A stretch of 61,873 nucleotides of DNA, taken from Longivirga sp036510975 (GTDB taxonomy: Bacteria > Actinomycetota > Actinomycetes > S36-B12 > CAIYMF01). Numbering within the stretch: the first letter of the stretch is position 1; each line of letters begins with the position of its first letter. Of the stretch, positions 24,545-32,684 are shown piece after piece. A program made the position numbers and the translations under genes. Below the pieces are notes generated by a model. It worked only from the letters and a program-made list of their open reading frames with translations, searched no databases and was not told where the DNA came from. The stretch is from NCBI GenBank assembly GCA_036510975.1, contig DATCCY010000013.1, forward strand, positions 1 through 61,873, written 5' to 3'.

Positions 24545-25771
24545 GTGCTAGGCAGCGATCCCGGTCGCGTGCCGGGCGGCGTCAGCCTCGACAACTGGCA
24601 GGCGTCGCCGTACCTGCACTGGTCCTTCCAGCACGTCGCCGAGCTGCTGCCGACCGCGACGATCTCGCGCGGCGCAGGCCCGGTCGCGACCCTGCCGAAC
24701 GCACCCTCCACCCTCGGGGAGGTCGTCGTCGCCGACCCGCCCGAAGGCCACCACCGGCACTGGTTCTGGCCGTGGCGCGGACCGCACGAGCGGACGGTGG
24801 CCGACGTGATGGCCGAGACCGCGACCGACGGCTGGATCGTGTGGCACGACGGCACGGTGCTCGCTGAGGAGTACCTCGGCGGCATGGAGCCCTCGACTCT
24901 CCACATCCTCATGTCGGTGAGCAAGTCCCTCGTCGGCTCGGTGGCCGGGGTGCTGGCCGCGTCGGGGGCCCTCGACGTCGACGCGCCGCTCACGGCGTAC
25001 GTGCCCGCCCTGGGGTCGAGCGGCTACGCCGGGGCCACCGTGCGCCACCTGCTCGACATGCGCACGGGCATCGACTTCTCCGAGGACTACCTCGACCCGG
25101 ACGCCGAGGTGCGGGTGCTCGAGCAGGTCATCGGCTGGGCCTCCCAGCGTCGCGAGGGCCTGCCGACGACGATGTACGACTACCTGCTGACCCTGCGGGC
25201 GTCCGGTCCGCACGGAGGTGCCTTCGACTACAAGTCGTGCGAGACCGACGTGCTGGGCTGGGTCCTCGAGGCCGCCTCGGGCGCACGGATGCCCGCGCTG
25301 ATGAGCGACGTGCTGTGGGGGCGCCTCGGCGCCGAGTTCGACGCGAACATCGGGCTCGACCCGGTCGGCACCGGAATGTTCGACGGTGGCGTCAGCGCCG
25401 CGCTGCGCGACCTCGTGCGCTACGGCGCGCTGCTGGTCCGCGACGGCGCCTCGCTCACCGGCGCGCAGGTGCTCAGCCCGGCCTGGGTGGCCGACTGCTT
25501 CGCGGGCGCCCCGGACTCGCGCGAGGCGTTCGCGGTCAGCTCGTCCGCGGGGCCTATGCCCGGCGGGATGTACCGCAACCAGTGCTGGATCCCGTCGTCC
25601 GACCCGGACGTGCTGGTGTGCCTCGGGATCCACGGCCAGATGGTCTACGTCAACCGTCGTACCCGGGTGGTCGCCGCGAAGCTCTCGAGCTGGCCGACCC
25701 CCCAGGACGCCGGGAAGCTCTACTCCACCCTCCACGCCTTCGACGCCCTCAGCGACGCCCTCACCTACTGA
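24545..25771 (+). CDS. Serine hydrolase, beta-lactamase class C / NylB-like
   Basis: A 408-aa penicillin-binding-fold hydrolase. The SxxK motif is SVSK (Ser124 to Lys127), inside MSVSKSL. The second motif is FDYKSCETDVLGW, matching the YxS-TDxLGW pattern of 6-aminohexanoate-dimer hydrolases (NylB), and a late HGQM takes the place of KTG. No signal peptide is seen, so it is probably cytoplasmic. The GTG at 24545 has GAGGAG 7 nt upstream, which rules out the longer reading. Natural substrates are likely amides or esters. A family-1 repeat follows 14 nt after the stop. Confidence 0.9.
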   Translation: MLGSDPGRVPGGVSLDNWQASPYLHWSFQHVAELLPTATISRGAGPVATLPNAPSTLGEVVVADPPEGHHRHWFWPWRGPHERTVADVMAETATDGWIVWHDGTVLAEEYLGGMEPSTLHILMSVSKSLVGSVAGVLAASGALDVDAPLTAYVPALGSSGYAGATVRHLLDMRTGIDFSEDYLDPDAEVRVLEQVIGWASQRREGLPTTMYDYLLTLRASGPHGGAFDYKSCETDVLGWVLEAASGARMPALMSDVLWGRLGAEFDANIGLDPVGTGMFDGGVSAALRDLVRYGALLVRDGASLTGAQVLSPAWVADCFAGAPDSREAFAVSSSAGPMPGGMYRNQCWIPSSDPDVLVCLGIHGQMVYVNRRTRVVAAKLSSWPTPQDAGKLYSTLHAFDALSDALTY

Positions 25772-25785
25772 CCGCTCGTAGTCAC

Positions 25786-25827
25786 TGAAGGACGCCTTGG
25801 TTCCATAGAGAGCAAACTCCGCCTTCA
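25786..25827 (+). repeat. Palindromic repeat family 1, copy C
   Basis: A 42-bp copy, 14 nt after the stop of the NylB-like gene and in its orientation. It starts TGAAGGACGCCTTGG, has TTCCATAGAGA where copies A and B read TTGCATAGAGG, lacks three central bases, and ends GCAAACTCCGCCTTCA. The eight bases before it (AGTCACTG against TCTCACTG) also resemble those before copy B, suggesting that the unit extends slightly to the left. Confidence 0.85.
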
Positions 25828-25907
25828 TCGCCCGGTGCCCGAGCTCCGCCCTCCACGGCGCGACCAGATCCGACCCGCGGGCGCGACCTCCGGGCTAGCC
25901 TCGCGCC

Positions 25908-26705
25908 ATGCCCTCCGCCCTCATCACCGGTACGTCGTCGGGTCTCGGCCACGACGTCGCACAGCGGCTGCACGACCTCGGCTGGGACGTCCTCGGCACC
26001 GTGCTCGACCGCGCGGACGAGGACCGCGTGCCCTGGTCGACCGTGGTCGTCGACGTCACCGACGACGACGCCGTGTCGGCGCTCGGCCTGGTGGTCCAGG
26101 AGCGGCTCGGCCGGCTCGACGCGCTCGTGAACAACGCCGGCATCGCGATGGCCGGACCGTGGGAGGAGATCACGCCGGCGGAGCTGCGTCGCTCGCTCGG
26201 CGTCAACCTCGTTGGCGCGATGGCCGTCACGCGCGAGTGCCTGCCGGCGCTGCGTGCGGCGCAGGGCGTGATCGTCAGCATCTCCAGCGTGTCCGGGCAG
26301 GCGGGCGACCCGCTCATGGGTCCGTACAACGCCTCGAAGTTCGGCCTCGAGGGGGCGAGCGAGGCGCTGCGCCTCGAGCTCAAGCAGTTCGGCGTCCGCG
26401 TCCATCTCGTCGAGCCGGGACCGTTCCGCACGCCGATCTCGGCCGCGAGCCCACAGGCGGCGGCGAAGGACCCGGACGGGGTCTACGCCGAGCAGTGGAC
26501 GGTGATCGACTCCTGGCTGTCCTGGCACGCGGAGTCGAGCGCCGACCCCGCGCGATGCGTCGACGCGATCGTCGGCGCCGTGCTGCGCCCGGACGCGCCG
26601 TTCCGTATCCCGGTCGGCGAGGGCATCAGCGACGTCGTCCGCAAGCACGCCGCCGGCCTGGTCCGCCAGGCCGACGCCGCCGACGCATGGCTCCGGACCC
26701 TCTGA
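25908..26705 (+). CDS. SDR family oxidoreductase
   Basis: A 265-aa short-chain dehydrogenase with the cofactor motif TGTSSGLG, NNAG, a conserved serine in SISSVSG and the catalytic YNASK. The TGTSSGLG form and the PGPF(R)T segment after the active site fit NADP-dependent SDRs acting on small carbonyls or steroids. The ATG at 25908 is the obvious start. It is 54 nt upstream of a 2OG-Fe(II) oxygenase on the same strand, and the pair may hydroxylate and then oxidise one substrate, which is inference. Confidence 0.92.
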   Translation: MPSALITGTSSGLGHDVAQRLHDLGWDVLGTVLDRADEDRVPWSTVVVDVTDDDAVSALGLVVQERLGRLDALVNNAGIAMAGPWEEITPAELRRSLGVNLVGAMAVTRECLPALRAAQGVIVSISSVSGQAGDPLMGPYNASKFGLEGASEALRLELKQFGVRVHLVEPGPFRTPISAASPQAAAKDPDGVYAEQWTVIDSWLSWHAESSADPARCVDAIVGAVLRPDAPFRIPVGEGISDVVRKHAAGLVRQADAADAWLRTL

Positions 26706-26759
26706 CCCCGCCAGACCCGCACGTCACCGCGACACGTGGGCTGTCAGTAGCCTGCGCGG

Positions 26760-27761
26760 GTGGACTCGCTGCCTGTTCTCGACGTCGCTCCCCTCGTCGA
26801 CCCGGCGTCCTCGCGCGAGGCGCGGGCGGCCGTCGGGCGTGCGATGGACGCCGCGTGCCGCACGAGCGGGTTCTTGCTCGTCACCGGGCACGGGATCGAC
26901 GCCGGACTGCGTGACGACCTCGAGGCGCTGCACCGCGAGTTCTTCGCGCTGCCCGACGAGGTGAAGGCCGCCATCTCCATGGACCGCGCGGGACCCGCGT
27001 GGCGCGGCTGGTTCCCCGTCGGCGGCGAGCTCACCTCCGGCGTCCCCGACCGCAAGGAGGGCGTCTACTACGGCGTCGAGCTCCCGGCCGACGACCCGCG
27101 CGTGGTCGCCGGTACGCCGCTCCACGGCGCCAACCAGGTGCCCGACCGCCCGCGCGGCCTCGGACCCACGGTCCTGCGCTGGATCGACGAGGTGACCGCG
27201 CTCGGCCAGGCGCTGTTGCGCGGCCTCGCCCTCGGCCTCGGGATCGAGGAGGACTGGTTCGCGCGCCACCTCACCGCCGACCCGACGGTGCTCTTCCGCG
27301 CGTTCCACTACCCGCCCGGCGACACCGACTCGTGGGGCGTCGGCGAGCACACCGACTACGGGCTCATCACGCTGCTCGCGCAGGACCACCACGGCGGCCT
27401 TCAGGTGAGGAGCGACGGCGAGTGGCTCGACGTGCCGGCCGACCCGTACGTCTTCGTGGTCAACCTCGGCGACATGCTCGACCGGATGACGCGCGGCCGC
27501 TACCGCTCCGACCCGCACCGCGTGCGCAACCTCTCCGGCCAGGACCGGGTGAGCTTCCCGCTGTTCCTCGACCCGTCGTGGGACGCGCGGGTCACGCCGC
27601 TGCCCGAGTCGGTCTTCGCCGGCGACCCGACCCCGCCCGACGACGCCGACTCGCGCTGGGACGGCGCCAGCGTCCACGAGTGGGACGGCGTCTACGGCGA
27701 CTACCTCACGGCCAAGGTCGCGAAGGTCTTCCCGGCACTGTTCGCCACCGTCGTCGACTGA
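26760..27761 (+). CDS. 2-oxoglutarate/Fe(II)-dependent dioxygenase, isopenicillin N synthase type
   Basis: A 333-aa non-haem iron oxygenase. An N-terminal DIOX_N region is seen (residues about 5-110, with GFLLVTGHGID). The iron ligands are His and Asp in GEHTDYG and His in SDPHRVRN, and the 2-oxoglutarate-binding Arg-x-Ser is in RVSFPLF. The GTG at 26760 is 54 nt after the SDR gene. Family members hydroxylate, desaturate or cyclise small molecules. No biosynthetic cluster surrounds it, so the substrate is open. Confidence 0.92.
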   Translation: MDSLPVLDVAPLVDPASSREARAAVGRAMDAACRTSGFLLVTGHGIDAGLRDDLEALHREFFALPDEVKAAISMDRAGPAWRGWFPVGGELTSGVPDRKEGVYYGVELPADDPRVVAGTPLHGANQVPDRPRGLGPTVLRWIDEVTALGQALLRGLALGLGIEEDWFARHLTADPTVLFRAFHYPPGDTDSWGVGEHTDYGLITLLAQDHHGGLQVRSDGEWLDVPADPYVFVVNLGDMLDRMTRGRYRSDPHRVRNLSGQDRVSFPLFLDPSWDARVTPLPESVFAGDPTPPDDADSRWDGASVHEWDGVYGDYLTAKVAKVFPALFATVVD

Positions 27762-27784
27762 CCCCACGCCGGCGTCTCGAGCGG

Positions 27785-28134
27785 GTGCATCCCGCGAGTT
27801 CACCGACCGTCCGATGCCGCGCCATCTACGCGGGCGACACGCTGCACATCCAGCGCGGAGCGCTCGACTCCGGCTACGCCGTCGACGTGACCCACGACTG
27901 GTCCGAGGCTCTGCGCCCACGCGCCTCCTCGCGGAGGGCCGCGACGCCTCGGCGACGCTCGACTCGGCCTTCGTGGGCTCGACGGGCGACGGCGACCCGT
28001 CGGTCGACGGTCTCCTGAGCCGGAGGGTTCCCAAGCCGTTCCACGACGGCACCAGGATCTTCTGGACCCAGCAGCACGGCGACAACGTGACCTACGAGAT
28101 CGTCCGCGCCCTGCGCGGAGCCGACCAGAGCTAG
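27785..28134 (+). pseudogene. Decayed gene fragment, frameshifted
   Basis: Protein-like sequence here changes frame. One frame reads AIYAGDTLHIQRGALDSGY and DVTHDWSEAL, then becomes arginine- and serine-rich. From about 27925 another frame continues plausibly with LLAEGRDASATLDSAFVG, and later KPFHDGTRIFWTQQHGDN, to a TAG at 28132-28134. A single-base indel near 27915-27930 would join the two into about 115 aa. No start codon or family is recognised. It is called a remnant rather than a gene. Confidence 0.4.
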
Positions 28135-28153
28135 CCGCACCCTGCCTCACCAC

Positions 28154-28208
28154 GTCGCTGGTGGTGCGGTCGTCTCCCGGCCCCGGGAACAGCCGCACCA
28201 CCAGTGAC
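28154..28208. terminator. Bidirectional hairpin between convergent genes
   Basis: Arms GTCGCTGGTGGTGCGG and CCGCACCACCAGTGAC pair over 16 positions with one mismatch. The loop contains a second perfect small palindrome, TCCCGG-CC-CCGGGA. It lies between the decayed fragment and the minus-strand GNAT gene, where a two-sided terminator is expected. Confidence 0.75.
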
Positions 28209-28233
28209 ATCGGCAGCGGCTTGGGGCGTCGGC

Positions 28234-28815
28234 TCAGGAGCGGGACGGGGGCTGCGCGAGGTCCCATCTCGTGGCGTAGTCGGCAGCGCCGATCTCGTAG
28301 ACGAGCTCGAGGCCGTCCTCGTCGTCCCACTGCTCGCCGACCTGCGCGAGGCCGGCCGCCTCGATGATCGCGCGCGAACCCTCGTTGTCGGGCGTGAACG
28401 TAGCGCGCAGCACGCGGACCGCGGGGTGCGTCACGGCGTAGGACCACATCGTCGAGGCCATCTCGGTCGCATACCCGCGGCGACGATGCTCGGGGAGCAC
28501 GCTGTATCCGATCTCCACCATGCCGCTCTCGTCGGGCGCGTCGTGGAAGTTCACCAGTCCGACGATCTTGCCCGTGCCGCGCAGTACCGCGAGGCGGACC
28601 AGCCAGGGGTTCACCGACGGGTCGGCGAGCACCTGCGGCACGCGGTGGTGCAACGGGGAGTCGCGCGGCCCGAGAACGTCGTGCGGATCGTCGTAGCCGA
28701 GGTCGACCGGGCCGTCGGAGGCCGCGCGCGCGAGCAGCTGCTCGACCGTGACGAGCACGAGGTCGAGCCTCGGTCCGGAAAGGACCGGCGGGGGTGCATC
28801 GGCGGTGTCGCTCAT
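28234..28815 (-). CDS. GNAT family N-acetyltransferase (RimJ/RimL-like)
   Basis: A 193-aa acetyltransferase of the GNAT fold. The acetyl-CoA binding loop is EHRRRGYATEM (RxxGxA pattern), preceded by the beta strand MVEIGYSVLP and followed by ATFTPDNEGSRAIIEAAGL, typical of RimJ/RimL-type enzymes that acetylate protein N termini or small amines. It is divergent from the neighbouring acetyltransferase-like gene, with a 74-nt gap. Confidence 0.9.
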   Translation of the reverse strand: MSDTADAPPPVLSGPRLDLVLVTVEQLLARAASDGPVDLGYDDPHDVLGPRDSPLHHRVPQVLADPSVNPWLVRLAVLRGTGKIVGLVNFHDAPDESGMVEIGYSVLPEHRRRGYATEMASTMWSYAVTHPAVRVLRATFTPDNEGSRAIIEAAGLAQVGEQWDDEDGLELVYEIGAADYATRWDLAQPPSRS

Positions 28816-28889
28816 GCGCCGATCCTCTCCTGCCTGCGCGACCCGGTGCGCGCAGGTTCGGCGTCCGCCAGGGTCGATAGCGTGCCGTC

Positions 28890-29597
28890 GTGGCCCACCC
28901 GCTCCTCGCCGTCCTGCTCGCCGCCGCCAACGGCGTCTTCCCGGACCCGGACGGCCGCGCCGAGCTGCTCCCGCCGCTGGAGGACGGCTCCACGGTGGTG
29001 CTCGCCCTCACCGCCCACTCTCTCGTGGCGACCCACCTGACGCGAGCCGATCTCGTGCACGTGCCCCTCGACGGCTACGGCGGCACCGTCTCACCGCGCA
29101 CCCTGCTGCGCCTGGCCGACGGCGGCTCGATGGGCGTGCACGACGTCGTGCTCGTGGCCCACGGCCAGGGTGGCGGCGGCACTGGCAGCGGCCCTGGCCT
29201 ATCGGCGACGTCGCGCTGGGACGACCACCCGCGGGTGCGCTACGCCCGGTCGATGCGTCACGACGTCGTCGTCCACGGCGACGAGCGCGGCTTCGTCACC
29301 CTGGGCACCGGTGTCGCTGGACGACGCGAGCTGAGCATCGAGGTGGTGTCCGGGCTGCGCGGCACGGGCGCGGGGCGCGCGCTCCTCGGCGCGGCGCTCG
29401 GCGCGGTGCCGCACGGTGAGGCCGTGTTCGCGGTCGTGAGTCCCGGCAACGCGCGCAGCCTGCGCGCGTTCCTGTCGCAGGGGTTCGTGCCGATCGGCAG
29501 CGAGGTCCTGATCACGAGACCGGGCCGACCCGACCCGAGCCGGGACCGCGGGGTCGAGGCGGACGATGTCGATCGGGACGATGTCGGTCAGGACTGA
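28890..29597 (+). CDS. GNAT-like acetyltransferase domain protein
   Basis: A 235-aa protein whose C-terminal third looks like a GNAT domain: SGLRGTGAGRALLGAALG supplies the acetyl-CoA loop, and SPGNARSLRAFLSQGF the conserved helix after it. The N-terminal part (about residues 1-110) is unrecognised and contains a short glycine-rich linker. The start is a GTG. Its 3' end overlaps that of the convergent MarR gene by 10 bp, so the two transcripts may interfere. The substrate is unknown. Confidence 0.78.
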   Translation: MAHPLLAVLLAAANGVFPDPDGRAELLPPLEDGSTVVLALTAHSLVATHLTRADLVHVPLDGYGGTVSPRTLLRLADGGSMGVHDVVLVAHGQGGGGTGSGPGLSATSRWDDHPRVRYARSMRHDVVVHGDERGFVTLGTGVAGRRELSIEVVSGLRGTGAGRALLGAALGAVPHGEAVFAVVSPGNARSLRAFLSQGFVPIGSEVLITRPGRPDPSRDRGVEADDVDRDDVGQD

Positions 29598-30043
29598 GGT
29601 CCGCCGAGCACCTTCAGCGCCGCGAGCATCCCACCGCGGTGACGGGCCGGCACCTGGTCGAAGTACGCCGAGTCCGCGTCCTCCACGGCGGCGACGGCGC
29701 GCCGCGCGAGGGCCGTGCCGGCCCTCGTCGGGCGCAGCCGCCAGGCGCGACCGTCGTCCGGGTCGACCTCGCGGACGAGCAGCTCCTTGGAGACGAGGGC
29801 GCGGGCCACCTGGCTGGTCATCATCGGGTCGGTGCCCGCGTGGTCGGCGAGGTCGCGCTGCCGCGGTGGTCCGGCGTGCTCGCACAGCCACCAGGTGGAG
29901 GCCAGCAGTACGAACTGCACGTGCGTGAGCCCGAGCGGCTCGAGCGCCTCGGCCATGGAGCGCTGCCAGCGCAGCGTCGCGTGCCAGAGCAGGAAGCCGG
30001 GGCTCTCCCAGGCGTCGGAGTGCCGGGATGCGCTGTCGGTCAC
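29588..30043 (-). CDS. MarR family transcriptional regulator
   Basis: A 151-aa winged-helix regulator. The DNA-binding region spans about residues 40-110, with the recognition helix around TDPMMTSQVARALVSKEL and the wing DPDDGRAWRLRPT. The GTG start overlaps the stop of the upstream SRPBCC gene (GTGA), so both are made from one transcript. The promoter region upstream of that gene carries two related inverted half-sites, a probable autoregulatory operator. The likely ligand is a small hydrophobic compound, possibly bound by the SRPBCC partner. Confidence 0.9.
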   Translation of the reverse strand: MTDSASRHSDAWESPGFLLWHATLRWQRSMAEALEPLGLTHVQFVLLASTWWLCEHAGPPRQRDLADHAGTDPMMTSQVARALVSKELLVREVDPDDGRAWRLRPTRAGTALARRAVAAVEDADSAYFDQVPARHRGGMLAALKVLGGPQS

Positions 30044-30447
30044 GCGGACTCGGCGATCCGCACGAGGGCGCCCATCGCCTCGGGCGTGTCCGAGGTGACC
30101 ATCGGCCCGAGCTGCGCCGCAGCGGGACCGTCGATGCTCACCTCGTGGGTGACGGCGGACCCCTGACCTCGCGGCTCGATGCGGTGCACGAATGTGAGGG
30201 TAGCGACCCCGGGGATCTCGGTGACGTCGGTGAACAGCGCGTTCTCCACGACGTCGGTGAGCACCCAGGTCAGCGGCGGCTGGCCCTCGACCTGCAGCGT
30301 GCCGCTGCTCCCGACCGCGAACGGGCCCTCGAGGGTGACCGCCTCGAGGCCCGAGTCCCACTCGAGCCAGCGGCTGACGTCGGTGTAGAGCGGCCAGATC
30401 TGCTCGGGAGCCGCGGTCGTGGTGACGGTGTGGGTCCAGGTGAACAT
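30040..30447 (-). CDS. SRPBCC family protein (polyketide cyclase/START-like)
   Basis: A 135-aa helix-grip protein with the typical opening (TTTAAPEQIWPLYTDVSRW), a central beta sheet and a long C-terminal helix. Such proteins bind a lipid-like or aromatic ligand in a deep cavity. The ATG at 30447 has GGAG 4 nt upstream. It is the first gene of a two-gene operon with a MarR regulator, which suggests that both respond to the same molecule. No enzymatic residues can be assigned. Confidence 0.88.
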   Translation of the reverse strand: MFTWTHTVTTTAAPEQIWPLYTDVSRWLEWDSGLEAVTLEGPFAVGSSGTLQVEGQPPLTWVLTDVVENALFTDVTEIPGVATLTFVHRIEPRGQGSAVTHEVSIDGPAAAQLGPMVTSDTPEAMGALVRIAESA

Positions 30448-30462
30448 GATGCTCCGATCTCC

Positions 30463-30515
30463 TATGCGCGCATATTGAATGGCAGTAGATAAGCACGCAT
30501 AGGACTTTCGGTCAA
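30463..30515 (-). promoter_or_regulatory. Promoter and operator of the SRPBCC-MarR operon
   Basis: On the minus strand a -35 TTGACC (30515-30510) is followed after 18 nt by a -10 TATCTA (30491-30486). A perfect 12-bp palindrome TATGCGCGCATA (30463-30474) lies downstream, and a related half-site CCTATGCGTGC (30503-30493) lies inside the spacer. The two form a larger inverted repeat, CCTATGCGTGC...GCGCGCATAGG, that brackets the -10 box. The neighbouring MarR protein is the obvious ligand. Confidence 0.7.
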
Positions 30516-30518
30516 CCC

Positions 30519-31832
30519 CTACAGAGGGGTCAGGAGCTCGCGGCCGCCGAGGTGGGGGCGCAGGGCGACGGGCACCCGCACGGAGCCGTCGGCCTGCTGG
30601 TGGTTCTCGAGCAGCGCCACGATCGCGCGGGTGACGGCCACGAGCGTGCCGTTGAGCGTCGCGAGCGGGCGTACGCCGTCCTCGTCGCGCAGCCGGATCC
30701 GCAGGCGCCGGGCCTGGAACTCGGTGCAGTTCGACGTCGACGTCACCTCGCGGTAGCGCCCCTGGCTGGGCACCCACGCCTCGATGTCGAACTTGCGCGC
30801 CGCGGACGCACCGAGGTCGCCGGAGGCGACGTCGATGACGCGGTAGGGGATCTCGAGGCTGTCGAAGTACTGCTGCTCCCAGCCGAGCAGGCGTCGGTGC
30901 TCCTCGACGGCGTCGTCGGGGCGGGCGTAGGTGAACATCTCGACCTTGTCGAACCAGTGCACCCGGAAGATGCCGCGGGTGTCACGCCCGCCCGAGCCGG
31001 CCTCGCGGCGGAAGCAGGGCGAGTAGCCGACGTAGCGCCGAGGCAGGGTCGAGGCCTCGAGGATCTCGTCGGAGTGATACGCCGCCAGCGGCACCTCGGC
31101 GGTGCCGACGAGGTACATGTCGTCGGCCTCGAGGCGGTAGACGTTCTCCGCCGCCTGGCCGAGGAAGCCGGTGCCCTCCATCGCCGACGGCTTCACCAGC
31201 GAGGGCGGGATCATCGGCGTGAAGCCGTTGCCGCAGGCGAGCGCGATCGCGTGGTTGACGAGGGCGAGCTCGAGCAGCGCGCCGATGCCGGTGAGGTAGT
31301 AGAAGCGCGAACCCGAGACCTTGGCGCCGCGCTCGATGTCGATGGCGCCGAGCAGCTCGCCGATCTCGACGTGGTCGCGCACGGTGATGCCCTCGGCGGC
31401 GAAGTCGCGGGGGGTGCCGACGAGCTCCACGACGGTGAAGTCGTCCTCGCCACCGACCGGCGCGTCCGGGTCGATGACGTTGGAGAGCTCGCCGAGCAGG
31501 GCCGCGGCGTCGGCCTCGGCCGCAACGCGCCGTGCCTCGGCGGCCTTCACCCGCTCGGCGAGGTCCGCGGTGCCGGCCATCGCCACGTCGAGCTCGGCCT
31601 GCGCCTGCGGCCGTGCCTCGTCCGATGCCTTCTTCAGCCGGCCCTGCAGGTGCCCGATGTGCTTGGACAGCGCGTTCTGCTCGCTGCGCAGCGCCCCGAA
31701 GGACTGCTCGGCCGCGCGACGCATCTCGTCGGCATCGAGGAGCCGGTCGACGACCGACGGGTCCTCCCCGCGGCGGCGCTGGCTCTCGCGCACTCGGTCG
31801 GGGTCGTCCCGGAGGAGCTTGAGATCGATCAC
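30519..31832 (-). CDS. serS: Serine-tRNA ligase
   Basis: A 437-aa class II aminoacyl-tRNA synthetase charging tRNA-Ser. The N-terminal tRNA-binding coiled-coil arm spans about residues 30-105. The catalytic core has the TXE loop (VGTAEVPLAAYH), motif 2 (YSPCFRREAGSGGRDTRG) and motif 3 (LNGTLVAVTRAIVALLEN). The GTG gives the standard MIDLKLLRDDP N terminus. It follows the bpa-like gene by 25 nt on the same strand. Confidence 0.97.
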   Translation of the reverse strand: MIDLKLLRDDPDRVRESQRRRGEDPSVVDRLLDADEMRRAAEQSFGALRSEQNALSKHIGHLQGRLKKASDEARPQAQAELDVAMAGTADLAERVKAAEARRVAAEADAAALLGELSNVIDPDAPVGGEDDFTVVELVGTPRDFAAEGITVRDHVEIGELLGAIDIERGAKVSGSRFYYLTGIGALLELALVNHAIALACGNGFTPMIPPSLVKPSAMEGTGFLGQAAENVYRLEADDMYLVGTAEVPLAAYHSDEILEASTLPRRYVGYSPCFRREAGSGGRDTRGIFRVHWFDKVEMFTYARPDDAVEEHRRLLGWEQQYFDSLEIPYRVIDVASGDLGASAARKFDIEAWVPSQGRYREVTSTSNCTEFQARRLRIRLRDEDGVRPLATLNGTLVAVTRAIVALLENHQQADGSVRVPVALRPHLGGRELLTPL

Positions 31833-31857
31833 GGGCAGAGCCTACGGGCCGAGGGGC

Positions 31858-32442
31858 CTAGAGGTAGAGGCCGTTACCGCCCTCGTTCGGTCCGGGGACG
31901 CCCGGGACTCCGCTGTCGCCCTGACCCGGCCCGGAGATGGCGCGCCTGCGCATCTGCTCGAACTGCGCCTGTGCGGCCATCTGCTGGGCGAACAACGCGG
32001 TCTGGATGCCGTGGAAGAGCCCCTCGAGCCAGCCCACCAGCTGCGCCTGGGCGATGCGCAGCTCGGACTCCGAGGGCACCCGGTCGTCGGTGAAGGGGAG
32101 TGTCAGGCGCTCGAGCTCGTCGACGAGCTCGGGTGCGAGACCCTGCTCGAGCTCGGCGATCGAGCGGCGGTGGATGTCGCGCAGGCGCGTGCGGGACGCC
32201 TCGTCGAGCGGCGCCGAGCGCACCTCTTCGAGCAGCTGCTTGATCATGCTGCCGATGCGCATGACCTTGGCAGGCTGCTCGACGAGGTCGGCGACCGATC
32301 CCTCCGCAGACTCGTCGCGGACCCGTTCCGCGGGCAGGACGCCGACCGGGCGTCCGTCAGGACCGACGATCACGATCCGCTCGTCGTCGCCCTGTGCCGT
32401 CGCGGGGTCGACGGGCTCGCCGTTCGATGTGCTCTGCGTCAT
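31858..32442 (-). CDS. bpa: Bacterial proteasome activator Bpa/PafE
   Basis: A 194-aa homologue of the ATP-independent activator of the actinobacterial 20S proteasome. The helical core is highly recognisable: MIKQLLEEVRSAPLDE, LTLPFTDDRVPSESELRIAQ and QLVGWLEGLFHGIQTALF. The C terminus ends GLYL, corresponding to the GQYL (HbYX-like) tail that inserts into proteasome pockets. This implies that the organism carries a proteasome. Residues 1-45 are an acidic, probably disordered extension, and 165-190 a glycine- and proline-rich linker. It is upstream of serS on the same strand. Confidence 0.92.
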   Translation of the reverse strand: MTQSTSNGEPVDPATAQGDDERIVIVGPDGRPVGVLPAERVRDESAEGSVADLVEQPAKVMRIGSMIKQLLEEVRSAPLDEASRTRLRDIHRRSIAELEQGLAPELVDELERLTLPFTDDRVPSESELRIAQAQLVGWLEGLFHGIQTALFAQQMAAQAQFEQMRRRAISGPGQGDSGVPGVPGPNEGGNGLYL

Positions 32443-32684
32443 GGCGCCATCACATCACCGTGCCGCACGTCAGTCGAGGTGGCCGGCGACCGGCTAGAGA
32501 TCCTGAACCGACATTCAGTCATACGGGGTAAGGGGTTCCGCGATTCTGCGCTGTTCACCTTCACGTGGTCCAATAGGTCGGCACGACGTGCGACAGGGCA
32601 CGCACCGGCGTTCACCGTCAGGGGTGAGGGCACCGGACCCGAGGGGGCACCGGGCCGCGCGATCGTCATCGAAGGAGACGACAC

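Noticed and set aside
20820..24551. 1243-codon open plus-strand frame
   Set aside because: It runs antisense to the amidase and HAD genes and out of frame with the ATP-grasp gene, with no recognisable domain.
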